From Candidatus Gastranaerophilales bacterium (lineage in GTDB: Bacteria > Cyanobacteriota > Vampirovibrionia > Gastranaerophilales > Gastranaerophilaceae): 6,473 nucleotides of DNA. The position numbers were made by a program, and so were the translations under genes. Shown here piece by piece: positions 1 through 6,471 of the stretch (the stretch's first letter is position 1; every line of letters begins with the position of its first letter). Below the pieces are notes generated by a model that was not told the DNA's origin, searched no databases, and saw only the letters and a list, made by a program, of their open reading frames with translations. The stretch lies in NCBI GenBank assembly GCA_944323095.1, contig CALURE010000189.1, positions 1 through 6,473 on the forward strand, written 5' to 3'.

Positions 1-19
1 TCCTGACCTCCGTCTGCTA

Positions 20-130
20 TCATAAGCTGGATTCTTTCGGGAGCGGCACGCTCCTTCTTTAGTTAAGACTGTGCAAGTTTGTATAATTTCTATGTCACGG
101 GTGCAGCGGCTACGCTGCCTCAGAATGACG
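20..130. repeat. REP-like intergenic repeat with two GC-rich hairpins
   Basis: Two perfect 6-bp hairpins sit here. The first is GGAGCG/CGCTCC with loop GCA (40-54). The second is GCAGCG/CGCTGC with loop GCTA (103-118), enclosed by an outer GTCA (94-97) and TGAC (126-129). The ends read GCTGGATTCTTTCGG and, on the other strand, CGTCATTCTGAGGC. I associate this pattern with dispersed intergenic REP-like repeats in many bacteria, but from memory and without a search. I see no open reading frame here that looks like a protein; an ORF starting at 79 runs through the repeats and is judged spurious. Confidence 0.5.
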
Positions 131-137
131 AAATACT

Positions 138-211
138 CCCTCTCCCATGGGAGAGGGTTGGGGTGAGGGCTTACTATCACCCACCCCGTCCCTCCCTAAT
201 CAGTGAGGGAG
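138..211. repeat. BIME-like pair of palindromic units, left flank, pair A
   Basis: Two hairpin-plus-tail units face each other. Unit 1 (138-170) starts with a perfect 20-bp palindrome, CCCTCTCCCATGGGAGAGGG (138-157), followed by the G-rich tail TTGGGGTGAGGGC (158-170). Unit 2 is inverted: a C-rich tail (178-187) and then the stem CTCCCT (192-197) / AGGGAG (206-211) with an 8-base loop. The tails can pair with each other, GGGGTG (160-165) with CACCCC (182-187), so the pair could fold into a three-way structure. This head-to-head arrangement resembles bacterial interspersed mosaic elements. Unit 1 recurs inverted at 4614-4646. Confidence 0.75.
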
Positions 212-222
212 TAATGAAAACC

Positions 223-297
223 ATCCTTCCCTTATTAGGAAAGGATAAGAGGGTGGGTAACAATCAATACCCGCCCCAATCTCTCACTAATGAGAGA
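223..297. repeat. BIME-like pair of palindromic units, left flank, pair B
   Basis: This is a second head-to-head pair with the same plan but diverged sequence. Unit 3 is a hairpin at 223-246 (ATCCTT and CC pair with GG and AAGGAT around one mismatch, loop TTATTA), followed by the tail GGGTGGGTA (251-259). Unit 4 is inverted: tail TACCCGCCC (268-276), then the stem TCTCTCA (280-286) / TGAGAGA (291-297) with loop CTAA. The two tails pair over 9 positions, counting one G-T wobble. Stem sequences differ between units while the stem-plus-tail plan is kept. Confidence 0.7.
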
Positions 298-448
298 GAA
301 AGTATTCAGTCATTTCGTAAAGTTAAAATAAAAATAAATATAAACTTTTGTAAATATTTGTGCGAAAATAGTAAAGAATTTCCCCTAAAAACCGTTTATA
401 TACATGTAATAAGTGTTCATGTGCAAAATCGGACATTCGAGGTTTATG
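298..448 (+). promoter_or_regulatory. AT-rich leader of the adhesin gene with its ribosome binding site
   Basis: About 140 AT-rich bases separate the repeats from the adhesin start and should hold its promoter. Possible -10 sequences are TATAAA at 339-344 and the TATATA/TGTAAT stretch at 397-410, but neither has a convincing -35 partner, so I do not choose one. TACATGTA (401-408) is an 8-bp palindrome. GAGG at 439-442 lies six bases before the ATG at 449 and decides the start. I see no riboswitch-like fold, and specifically nothing resembling a GEMM c-di-GMP riboswitch. Confidence 0.45.
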
Positions 449-544
449 ATGAAGATAAGGAAAATAAACAGAAAAAGAATAACAGCATTTATATTAAGCT
501 TTTTGCTTGTGATGCAGCAATCATTTGCTTATCAGGTTCTGGCA
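449..544 (+). other. Signal peptide of the adhesin (residues 1-32)
   Basis: The n-region carries six Lys/Arg in the first ten residues. The hydrophobic stretch [12 protein letters not shown] follows, then [10 protein letters not shown]. Both S-F-A (ending at residue 27) and V-L-A (ending at residue 32) fit the small-X-Ala rule for signal peptidase I. No lipobox cysteine is present, so this is not a lipoprotein signal. It implies Sec-dependent export of the whole chain, since no later hydrophobic segment is long enough to stop transfer. Confidence 0.8.
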
Positions 545-3500
545 TCAACGATAACTAATGCAGACGGATCTGCAATTAAACCGAGTGTCGGCGATAACAC
601 ATGGAACATTGGTCCTGATGCGGTTAACGGTCAAACAGGTTTTAAACACTTTGATCAAATTGATCTTAGCAAAGGTGATGTTTTAAACTTTATATACAGC
701 TATATAAACCAGTCAGGTATTAATGTGGATTGGAATGCTGATAATAAAACACACAGTGCGCATCTAACACCTGATGCTCAGGCAAAAGCTATTAATACAT
801 TTATAGCACTTGTTAATCAGGGGGTTAATGTAAACGGTATTGTTAATGCATTGCAAAGTGCTGGCGGGCCCTTGAAATCAGACGGTAATTTGATGATTAT
901 TTCTCCCGGCGGTCTTGTTGTTGGTGCATCAGGTGTTTTGAATGTCGGAAGTTTATCGGTGATTTCTCCGACACAAACTTCTTATGATAGTTTAACAAAA
1001 TATTTGAATTTGCCTACAACACAAGAAGGCAGATTAACTGGTGTCACAATTAACGAAAATGATCCTCCTACTGAGGGCAAATATACATTAAATAAAGAAT
1101 ACAGCGACAGTGTATTTGTTGCAAATAATACAGACAAGACATTTAACACTTCAACATTAACTGCCGGTGATGGAAGTGTTCTAACTCTCAAAAATGGCTC
1201 AGAAGTCGGCGGCCCAATAACAATTAACGGTGCTGACAGTACCGGTAAAGGCGGGTTGATTGCTGCACGCGGGGACGTCAATTTACAAGGCGGACAGGTC
1301 AATGTTAACGGACTTGTTGTTGCAGGATTAGGCACAGGTTACAAGTCTCAGACTTCTGATATTCTGACAGGCCATACTGCGGCAAATACTTTGTTTGATA
1401 CACTTGTTAATACAGATAACATGGCTTCCGGCAGCCAATTTGTTAACAACAACGGTAACATTTCCATTAAATCCGTTACAGGCACATCTGTTGCTAACGG
1501 TGCTGCAGTTAAAAACTTCGGCAAAGGTGATATTACAATAGAGAACAGCGGAGCTTCAGGCATTAATATTGCAGGCGGGGTTTCCAACCCCAACGGCAAA
1601 TTGACCGTTACAAACACCGGCGGTAAATTGCTTGTTGCTTCTACCGGTCTTATTGAATCAGGCGCTAAAAATAATAATGCTAATTCAAATTTGCTTGTTT
1701 CAAATACTTCTACCGGTGGTATGGATATTCAAGGGCAGATAAATATTAATCATGGAAATCAAACAAATACTGTTCAGTTTACCAACAAAAATTCCGATAT
1801 GAAAATCGGTTATGCAGGCAAATCAAATAATATTCAGTCAAACGCTGATGTTAATATAGATGTCACAGGCGGAGACCTTTTAAACAATGGTGTTTCTAAT
1901 GTATTAATTAACACAACTAACGGTGCTGATTTGAACATCAATGTTACAAACGGTTCTATCGGGACTGATTTAGGTAATCAGGATGGACATTATACAGGTA
2001 TCTGGAAGGCTCAAAGAGATTTGGAAAAATCTTTAAACATTGCAGTTGACGGTGTTGTTACTGCAAAAAGCACAGGTACAAATTCTTCTGCTAATATTGC
2101 AAGTATAGGCAAAAATTTAAAAGTAAATACAATTTCATCTCAAGGCAGAACAACTGTTCTTGCGGATTCTGCAAGCAGCGGAAATACTGACTATGATATT
2201 ATAAACGCTTCAACAAATTCTAATACTCCGAATATTGAAGGCAAAGGTGTTTCATTGATCGCAAGCGGAAATATCGGTTCTGCAGATAATGCTTTGACAT
2301 TCAGACAAACTCAAGGAAGCTATGGCAGTGTTAACGGTCAGCTTAATTATACCGATAACGCATCTTACGGCACTGATATGCTTGCTATAGGTGATATTAA
2401 CGTTAAAGGTATGGACTCGGCATCCGGGCAAAAACTTGATACAAATGTCGGAGCTTTGATTTCACGCGAAGGTTCTGTAAATGCAGAATTCTCAGGTGAT
2501 ACATACATTAGAGAAACTACAGCAGACGGAACCATAAATATTACCACAAGAGGCAAAAACCTTTATGTAGAACATTTGGGCGAAGCTCCTTCATACGGAA
2601 CTTATACAGAAGACTACTTTGGACCGAACAACAATGCTCATCCGACATCAGCAAAGTTAACTGCTCTAGATCTTGGCACTGACTGGAATAATCGTGCAGA
2701 TTCTACAATTATCGTTAAAAACGGTACATTGCAAGGTAAAGGTGAAGGCAGACCCGCTCACGAACAGGATTTAACCCTTGTTGCAGATAATGCATATGCA
2801 GGCGGCTACCACTTCCATATGGGCAATGATAGAGGTGAAATTGAAAATTCAAATCCTTCTAATCCCTCAGGGCATAAATTTAATCCTTCTTATTTTGAAG
2901 AAGACAGCAGAACAAATAAAATAACAAATGCAACAGATAGCAGCAAACCTGTATCAATCAGGGCAAAAGCAGTACGTCCTGAAGATGTAACGGCAATCGG
3001 CAAAGAAGAAGATGAACGCAACTACTATTACGGCGGCAGTTCACAGGGCTTTGACGACGGTTATGACGGTGTAAAAGATGAAGACGGTGATTACGTAGAT
3101 ACACCTACGTATGATGAACAGGGTGATGAAAATGATGATGATAACCTTGTAGTTCCCGAAGATAAAGAAGATGTTGTCGACACCGATAATGACAGCGATT
3201 CCGATAACGATACAGATGCCGATAATGATACTGATAACGATGCGGATAATGATATAGACAGCGATTCAGATACTGACAGTGACAATGACAGTGACGACGA
3301 TCTGGATTCAGATACTGATAATGATACAGATGCAGATTCAGATACTGACGCGGACAATGATAATGACAGCGATTCTGATAGTGATACCGATAACGATACC
3401 GACGCGGATAATGACACGGATAACGACGCAGATAACGATATAGACAGTGATTCAGATACTGACAGTGATAATGACAGTGATGACGATCTGGATAGTGATA

Positions 3501-4360
3501 CCGATAATGATACAGATGCGGATTCAGATACTGACGCGGACAATGATAATGACAGCGATTCTGATAGCGATACCGATAACGATACAGATGCGGATAATGA
3601 CACGGATAACGATGCAGATAATGATATAGACAGCGATTCAGATACTGACAGTGACAATGACAGTGACGACGATCTGGATAGTGATACCGACAATGATACA
3701 GATGCAGATTCAGACACTGACGCAGACAATGATAATGACAGCGATTCTGATAGCGACTCAGACAATGATACAGATGCGGATAATGACACGGATAACGACG
3801 CAGATAACGATATAGACAGCGATTCAGATACTGACAGCGACAATGACAGTGATGACGATCTGGATAGTGATACCGATAACGATACAGATACAGACACTGA
3901 TACGGATGTTGATTCAGATACAGATGAGGAACTGCCTGTAATTCCGAACCTTAACTATGGAGCTTATGCATACAAACAGCGTGTTGTAAGTGACAGAGTG
4001 GACTCAATAGATAAACGTCAGTTTATGAGATTTGATGCAGAAAACAATCAGAATTTGATTACATTTGAGTCAACAGATGATGTTATAGCTATATCTGATA
4101 TCTCAAGAGGCGGTGTATCCCTCAAACACAATAAAAAGCTGAAAGTCGGCGATATAGTTCCGGTACATTTAACTTACGGAGATCTCGAAATTAATGCAAA
4201 TGTCAAGATTGTATCAGCAAGTGATGTAAAAGCCGGAGGACAGTTCATAGATCTTGATCAGGCTACAGCTAACAAGTTATTATACTTAAGCTTGATAGAA
4301 AAAGACCAGCCGATTGTTCAGACAATACAAAATATATCCACAACAACAATTGATGAATAA
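449..4360 (+). CDS. LktA/TPS-type filamentous adhesin with Asp-X repeat stalk and C-terminal PilZ domain
   Basis: This 1303-residue protein looks like a large secreted or surface adhesin. Residues 1-32 form a signal peptide: basic KIRKINRKR, a hydrophobic core, and possible cleavage after SFA27 or VLA32. Residues about 35-175 resemble the TPS/haemagglutination domain of filamentous adhesins, with NVNGIVNAL and the stretch from [17 protein letters not shown] to [12 protein letters not shown]. Residues about 180-850 are rich in Asn, Gly, Ser and Thr with short alternating strands, as expected of a beta-helix. An acidic Tyr/Gly-rich linker (about 850-910) leads into Asp-X dipeptides (911-1159), then a PilZ domain (about 1187-1285). 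The protein has no cysteine, typical of secreted adhesins. I chose ATG 449 over GTG 413, ATG 419 and ATG 446 for its GAGG spacing and because it gives a clean basic n-region. No TpsB-type transporter lies in the window. Exact ligand and export route are unknown; the adhesin role is inferred from family resemblance. Confidence 0.85.
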   Translation: MKIRKINRKRITAFILSFLLVMQQSFAYQVLASTITNADGSAIKPSVGDNTWNIGPDAVNGQTGFKHFDQIDLSKGDVLNFIYSYINQSGINVDWNADNKTHSAHLTPDAQAKAINTFIALVNQGVNVNGIVNALQSAGGPLKSDGNLMIISPGGLVVGASGVLNVGSLSVISPTQTSYDSLTKYLNLPTTQEGRLTGVTINENDPPTEGKYTLNKEYSDSVFVANNTDKTFNTSTLTAGDGSVLTLKNGSEVGGPITINGADSTGKGGLIAARGDVNLQGGQVNVNGLVVAGLGTGYKSQTSDILTGHTAANTLFDTLVNTDNMASGSQFVNNNGNISIKSVTGTSVANGAAVKNFGKGDITIENSGASGINIAGGVSNPNGKLTVTNTGGKLLVASTGLIESGAKNNNANSNLLVSNTSTGGMDIQGQININHGNQTNTVQFTNKNSDMKIGYAGKSNNIQSNADVNIDVTGGDLLNNGVSNVLINTTNGADLNINVTNGSIGTDLGNQDGHYTGIWKAQRDLEKSLNIAVDGVVTAKSTGTNSSANIASIGKNLKVNTISSQGRTTVLADSASSGNTDYDIINASTNSNTPNIEGKGVSLIASGNIGSADNALTFRQTQGSYGSVNGQLNYTDNASYGTDMLAIGDINVKGMDSASGQKLDTNVGALISREGSVNAEFSGDTYIRETTADGTINITTRGKNLYVEHLGEAPSYGTYTEDYFGPNNNAHPTSAKLTALDLGTDWNNRADSTIIVKNGTLQGKGEGRPAHEQDLTLVADNAYAGGYHFHMGNDRGEIENSNPSNPSGHKFNPSYFEEDSRTNKITNATDSSKPVSIRAKAVRPEDVTAIGKEEDERNYYYGGSSQGFDDGYDGVKDEDGDYVDTPTYDEQGDENDDDNLVVPEDKEDVVDTDNDSDSDNDTDADNDTDNDADNDIDSDSDTDSDNDSDDDLDSDTDNDTDADSDTDADNDNDSDSDSDTDNDTDADNDTDNDADNDIDSDSDTDSDNDSDDDLDSDTDNDTDADSDTDADNDNDSDSDSDTDNDTDADNDTDNDADNDIDSDSDTDSDNDSDDDLDSDTDNDTDADSDTDADNDNDSDSDSDSDNDTDADNDTDNDADNDIDSDSDTDSDNDSDDDLDSDTDNDTDTDTDTDVDSDTDEELPVIPNLNYGAYAYKQRVVSDRVDSIDKRQFMRFDAENNQNLITFESTDDVIAISDISRGGVSLKHNKKLKVGDIVPVHLTYGDLEINANVKIVSASDVKAGGQFIDLDQATANKLLYLSLIEKDQPIVQTIQNISTTTIDE
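3179..3925 (+). repeat. Asp-X dipeptide region with 186-bp tandem repeat
   Basis: Residues 911-1159 alternate strictly Asp-X, where X is Ser, Thr, Asn or Ala and occasionally Ile, Leu, Val or Asp. Inside lies a tandem repeat of exactly 186 bp (62 residues, 31 dipeptides): unit 1 at 3203-3388, unit 2 at 3389-3574, unit 3 at 3575-3760, and a partial unit 4 from 3761 to about 3886. The CTG of the single Leu codon recurs at 3302, 3488, 3674 and 3860, confirming the period. Each unit has one Ile (position 18) and one Leu (position 34). Because 186 is divisible by three, gain or loss of a unit would keep the frame. By analogy with Ser-Asp stalks of staphylococcal Clf/Sdr proteins, it may act as an extended, possibly calcium-binding spacer; this is inference. 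Confidence 0.95.
4007..4303 (+). other. C-terminal PilZ domain with complete c-di-GMP motifs
   Basis: Residues about 1187-1285 of the adhesin match the PilZ plan. They have the RxxxR motif as R1190-Q-F-M-R1194, then about 22 residues later the D/NxSxxG motif as D1217-I-S1219-R-G-G1222. The typical beta strands follow ([20 protein letters not shown]), and the usual ending [18 protein letters not shown] gives the C-terminal helix. Both motifs known to contact c-di-GMP are intact, so ligand binding is plausible. The domain lies on an apparently exported protein, which is unusual because c-di-GMP is a cytoplasmic messenger. Confidence 0.85.
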
Positions 4361-4375
4361 TTAAATATTTTTTAC

Positions 4376-4408
4376 GTCACCCCTGAATTTATTTCAGGGG
4401 TGACTTTC
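4376..4408 (+). terminator. Terminator hairpin after the adhesin gene
   Basis: A perfect 12-bp stem, GTCACCCCTGAA (4376-4387) with TTCAGGGGTGAC (4393-4404), closes a 5-base loop and is followed by TTTC. It begins 15 bases after the adhesin stop codon, a usual terminator position. The U-tract is short, so termination may be leaky. On the other strand the hairpin is followed by A-rich rather than T-rich DNA, so it should not stop transcripts from ade efficiently. The stem also resembles common dispersed hairpin repeats and may be one that was co-opted. Confidence 0.7.
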
Positions 4409-4506
4409 AGAAGTCAGGAAGTTTAGAAGGTCGGAAGCTTGGAAGGTAAGCCATTTACATTAAAAAACCTATCTTCTAATCCTCTTACCCTCCTATCTTC
4501 TGATAA
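4405..4506. repeat. Degenerate GGAAG-type and CTTCT-type short repeats
   Basis: A purine-rich stretch (about 4409-4450) repeats AGAAG, GGAAG and GGAAGGT motifs every 8-11 bases. After an AT spacer (4451-4467), a pyrimidine-rich stretch follows with CCTATCTTCT twice (4468-4477 and 4492-4501) and CCTCTTACCC between them. The two halves are roughly inverted with respect to each other, for example GGTAAG (4445-4450) and CTTACC (4484-4489), giving a degenerate head-to-head repeat. No protein is supported here. Confidence 0.5.
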
Positions 4507-4507
4507 G

Positions 4508-4544
4508 CCCCTCTCTCTAACTCTCTCCCCAAAGGGGCAAGAGG
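4508..4544 (-). repeat. Palindromic REP-like unit, inverted orientation
   Basis: A C-rich tail (4508-4520) precedes the hairpin CCCC-AAA-GGGG (4527-4537), extended by partial pairing of CTCT with AGAG outside it. This is the same tail-plus-hairpin plan as the left-flank units, with the tail on the left and hence in inverted orientation. The outer stem is imperfect, so this is a decayed copy. Confidence 0.5.
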
Positions 4545-4555
4545 ACAAAAAAGAA

Positions 4556-4646
4556 TTCCCCTCCCTTGAGGGAAGGGGGTGGGTGATTATGCAGAGCCAA
4601 GATGATAAAATCAGCCCTCACCCCTGCCCTCTCCCATGGGAGAGGG
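4556..4646. repeat. BIME-like pair of palindromic units, right flank
   Basis: A forward unit has stem CCCCTCCC (4558-4565) pairing with GGG and GGGG (4570-4578) around a small bulge, then the tail GGGGGTGGGTGATTA (4575-4589). An inverted unit follows: tail GCCCTCACCCCTG (4614-4626) and the perfect palindrome CCCTCTCCCATGGGAGAGGG (4627-4646). The tails pair through GGGGTG (4576-4581) with CACCCC (4619-4624) and TGATT (4584-4588) with AATCA (4609-4613). The second unit is an inverted copy of 138-170, matching 31 of 33 bases. Confidence 0.75.
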
Positions 4647-4653
4647 AGCTAGT

Positions 4654-4684
4654 AGGGTGGGATAAGCGTAAGCGTTCCCACCTT
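4654..4684 (-). repeat. Hairpin repeat just downstream of ade, possible transcript end
   Basis: The stem GGTGGGA (4656-4662) / TCCCACC (4676-4682) encloses a 13-base loop containing AAGCGTAAGCG. On the ade strand it starts about 24 bases after the stop codon, so it could help end or protect the ade transcript. There is no T-run after it, so a classical intrinsic terminator is not supported. The GTAGGGTGGGATAAGCG form recalls widespread dispersed repeats; this is an unsearched recollection. Confidence 0.5.
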
Positions 4685-4707
4685 GTTTTCTATATAAATT
4701 CCAATTT

Positions 4708-6420
4708 TCAAGGATTAATTTTTACAAAATTCCATTTTTTGGTACTGAACAAGCCTTTGTCAGTAATTTTCAATTCGGGAATTACAGGCAGAGACAGAAA
4801 GCTCATTGTCATAAACGCATCATCAAGTTTACAGCCTAACTCTTTTACGGCATAATTCAATTCTTCACAGTGTTTTACAACATAATCAAAGTCTTTGTCT
4901 GAAATCAGACCCGCAATTGGAAGCGGAAGTTTTGCAATTACTTTACCATCTTTTATAACAACTTTACCCCCCTGCATTTTAACAAGTTCGACAGCCGCCG
5001 TGTACATATCAAAATCGTTTGTCCCGACAATAATCATATTATGAGAATCATGGGCAACAGTTGATGCTATTGCACCTGATTTTAGATTAAATCCTTTTAC
5101 AAAGCCTTTACCGATATTTCCTGTTGCTCTGTGACGTTCCATTACAATAATTTTCAGAGTGTCTGTTTCTGTGTTGCTGTTCAAAAGTCCGTTTTCCAAT
5201 TTTGCTTCGCACACAGAAGATTTTGTAACAAGCTGATGCGGAATAATTTCAATTGTATTTACAAATTTTGAAGTTCCTTTTATTCTAAAATCTTTTTTCT
5301 CAATCCAGCGTACATTTATAGAGCTTCTGACCGAGGGTTTTTCGAATTTTGTAAATGATTTTAAGAGTTCACCGTTTTGTGCAACTATTTTCCCGTCTTT
5401 TATAACCGTGTCAGGCTTAAATGTTTTTAAATCAGGCAGAATAAGCATATCTGCCCTGTAGCCCGGTGCTATTGCACCTTGATTTTTTAACCCGAAATAT
5501 TCTGCAGTATTAAGGCTTCCTATTTGAATGGCTTTTATAACGTCAACTCCTGCTTCTACCGTGCGTCTTACCATATCATTGATATGAACTTTCAAATCTT
5601 TAGGATGCCTGTCATCTGTTACAAACATACATTTTCTGGTATTTTTTTCTTTGAGTACAGGAATTAGTGCATCTAAATCTTTTGCTGCTGTACCTTCTCT
5701 AATCATAATATACATACCGAGACGAATTTTTTCGGTTGCTTCTTCGGGGTTTGTACATTCATGATCTGATTTAACCCCGCTTGCGGCATAAGCGCACAGG
5801 TCTTTTCCGCTCAAAAACGGAGCATGACCGTCTATTCTTTTGCCTTTAGACTTTGCAAGGTCAAGTTTTGCAAGTACATTTTTATCAAGATTAAGAAGCC
5901 CTGAATAATTCATCATTTCTGCAATACCGAGAACCCACGGGCTGTCTATCAAAAGTGCAAGGTCATAGCTATTGAGATCAAATCCTGATGTTTCATAAGG
6001 GGTAGCCGGAACACATGAAGGCAGCATTGTATAAACATTCAGCGGTAAATATTTTACTGCTTCGTGCATATAGCTTATTCCGTGAAGTCCCAGAACATTT
6101 GAAATTTCATGCGGATCGGTTATAACTGTAGTAGTGCCGCACGGCACAACGGCTTTTGCAAATTCATGAGGAAGAAGCATTGAACTTTCAAGGTGCACAT
6201 GGCCGTCAATAAAGGCAGGAGATACATAAGCGCCTTTTACATCAATTTCTTTTTTGCCATCATATCCTTCTGCAATCCCTGCAATTATTCCGTCAGAGAC
6301 AGCTATATCGCCTTTATGAATTTCTTCAGACAGCACATTTATGATACTGGCATTTTTTATTACCAGATCAGCTTTTTCTGCTCCGCGTGCAACTTTTATG
6401 ATTTTTTCAAGTTTAGTCAT
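4708..6420 (-). CDS. ade: Adenine deaminase
   Basis: This 570-residue enzyme hydrolyses adenine to hypoxanthine and ammonia in purine salvage in the cytoplasm. It belongs to the amidohydrolase superfamily, uses metal ions, and has the usual adenine deaminase length of about 570-600 residues. The N-terminal composite domain leads to the metal-binding signature DGHVHLESSM (H74, H76), then TDPHE (101-105), GIAEMMN (165-171), DGHAP (197-201), SDHE (218-221) and VTDD (267-270). AIAPGYRADMLIL (317-328) closes the amidohydrolase fold. The C-terminal adenine deaminase domain shows MERHRATGNIGKGFVKGF (427-444) and TVAHDSHN (454-461). All key residues look intact. I chose ATG 6420 over the in-frame ATG at 6441 because AAAGGG sits seven bases before it, and because a -10 box overlaps the upstream ATG. 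The gene stands alone and converges on the adhesin gene. Confidence 0.97.
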   Translation of the reverse strand: MTKLEKIIKVARGAEKADLVIKNASIINVLSEEIHKGDIAVSDGIIAGIAEGYDGKKEIDVKGAYVSPAFIDGHVHLESSMLLPHEFAKAVVPCGTTTVITDPHEISNVLGLHGISYMHEAVKYLPLNVYTMLPSCVPATPYETSGFDLNSYDLALLIDSPWVLGIAEMMNYSGLLNLDKNVLAKLDLAKSKGKRIDGHAPFLSGKDLCAYAASGVKSDHECTNPEEATEKIRLGMYIMIREGTAAKDLDALIPVLKEKNTRKCMFVTDDRHPKDLKVHINDMVRRTVEAGVDVIKAIQIGSLNTAEYFGLKNQGAIAPGYRADMLILPDLKTFKPDTVIKDGKIVAQNGELLKSFTKFEKPSVRSSINVRWIEKKDFRIKGTSKFVNTIEIIPHQLVTKSSVCEAKLENGLLNSNTETDTLKIIVMERHRATGNIGKGFVKGFNLKSGAIASTVAHDSHNMIIVGTNDFDMYTAAVELVKMQGGKVVIKDGKVIAKLPLPIAGLISDKDFDYVVKHCEELNYAVKELGCKLDDAFMTMSFLSLPVIPELKITDKGLFSTKKWNFVKINP

Positions 6421-6427
6421 GATATTT

Positions 6428-6433
6428 CCCTTT
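6428..6433 (-). promoter_or_regulatory. Ribosome binding site of ade
   Basis: On the minus strand AAAGGG is followed by seven bases (AAATATC) and then ATG at 6420. This is a good Shine-Dalgarno match at normal spacing, and it decides the start in favour of 6420 over 6441. Confidence 0.8.
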
Positions 6434-6439
6434 TTGTAC

Positions 6440-6445
6440 ATTATA
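6440..6445 (-). promoter_or_regulatory. -10 box of the ade promoter
   Basis: The minus strand reads a perfect TATAAT here, 19 bases before the ade start. Transcription would begin around 6432-6434, giving a leader of only about 13 bases that still includes the Shine-Dalgarno sequence. No clear TTGACA-like -35 is found at 16-18 bases upstream (TAGCAA at 17 bases), which suggests either a weak or an activated promoter. Confidence 0.6.
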
Positions 6446-6451
6446 CAATGA

Positions 6452-6471
6452 ATATAGCGGGCTTGCTATAT
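6452..6471. promoter_or_regulatory. Inverted repeat upstream of the ade -10 box, possible operator
   Basis: ATATAGC (6452-6458) and GCTATAT (6465-6471) form a perfect 7-bp inverted repeat around GGGCTT. It covers the place where a -35 box should lie. It could be a repressor or activator site for ade, or the hairpin of a neighbouring gene beyond the window edge. The window ends two bases later, so the choice cannot be made here. Confidence 0.4.

Noticed and set aside
82..87. TATAAT on the plus strand as a promoter for the adhesin
   Set aside because: No -35 box at suitable spacing, and it lies 360 bases before the gene inside a repeat; chance is as likely.
413..448. Upstream starts of the adhesin (GTG 413, ATG 419, ATG 446)
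   Set aside because: They lack well-spaced Shine-Dalgarno sequences. The first two add residues before the signal peptide, whereas ATG 449 has GAGG at six bases.
298..448. c-di-GMP riboswitch upstream of the PilZ adhesin
   Set aside because: It would fit the PilZ theme, but the leader is AT-rich and shows no GEMM-like conserved core or paired stems.
79..558. 159-residue plus-strand reading frame
   Set aside because: It runs through the hairpin repeats and overlaps the adhesin start in another frame; composition is that of translated repeats.
982..2556. Minus-strand frames at 982-1335, 1348-1617 and 2365-2556
   Set aside because: They are antisense shadows of the adhesin beta-helix region, with no start signals and no coherent product.
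3447..3629. 60-residue plus-strand frame inside the tandem repeat
   Set aside because: It is an out-of-frame reading of the Asp-X repeat made of Met, Ile, Thr and Arg only.
3203..3886. CRISPR array
   Set aside because: The 186-bp units are contiguous, coding and without unique spacers.
3091..3897. 268-residue minus-strand reading frame rich in Ser-Leu and Ser-Val
   Set aside because: It is the mirror of the GAT/GAC-rich Asp-X repeat; the codon bias of the real gene removes stop codons on the other strand. It has no ribosome binding site and no recognisable fold.
4439..4855. 138-residue plus-strand reading frame
   Set aside because: It translates palindromic repeats and then runs antisense into the 3' end of ade.
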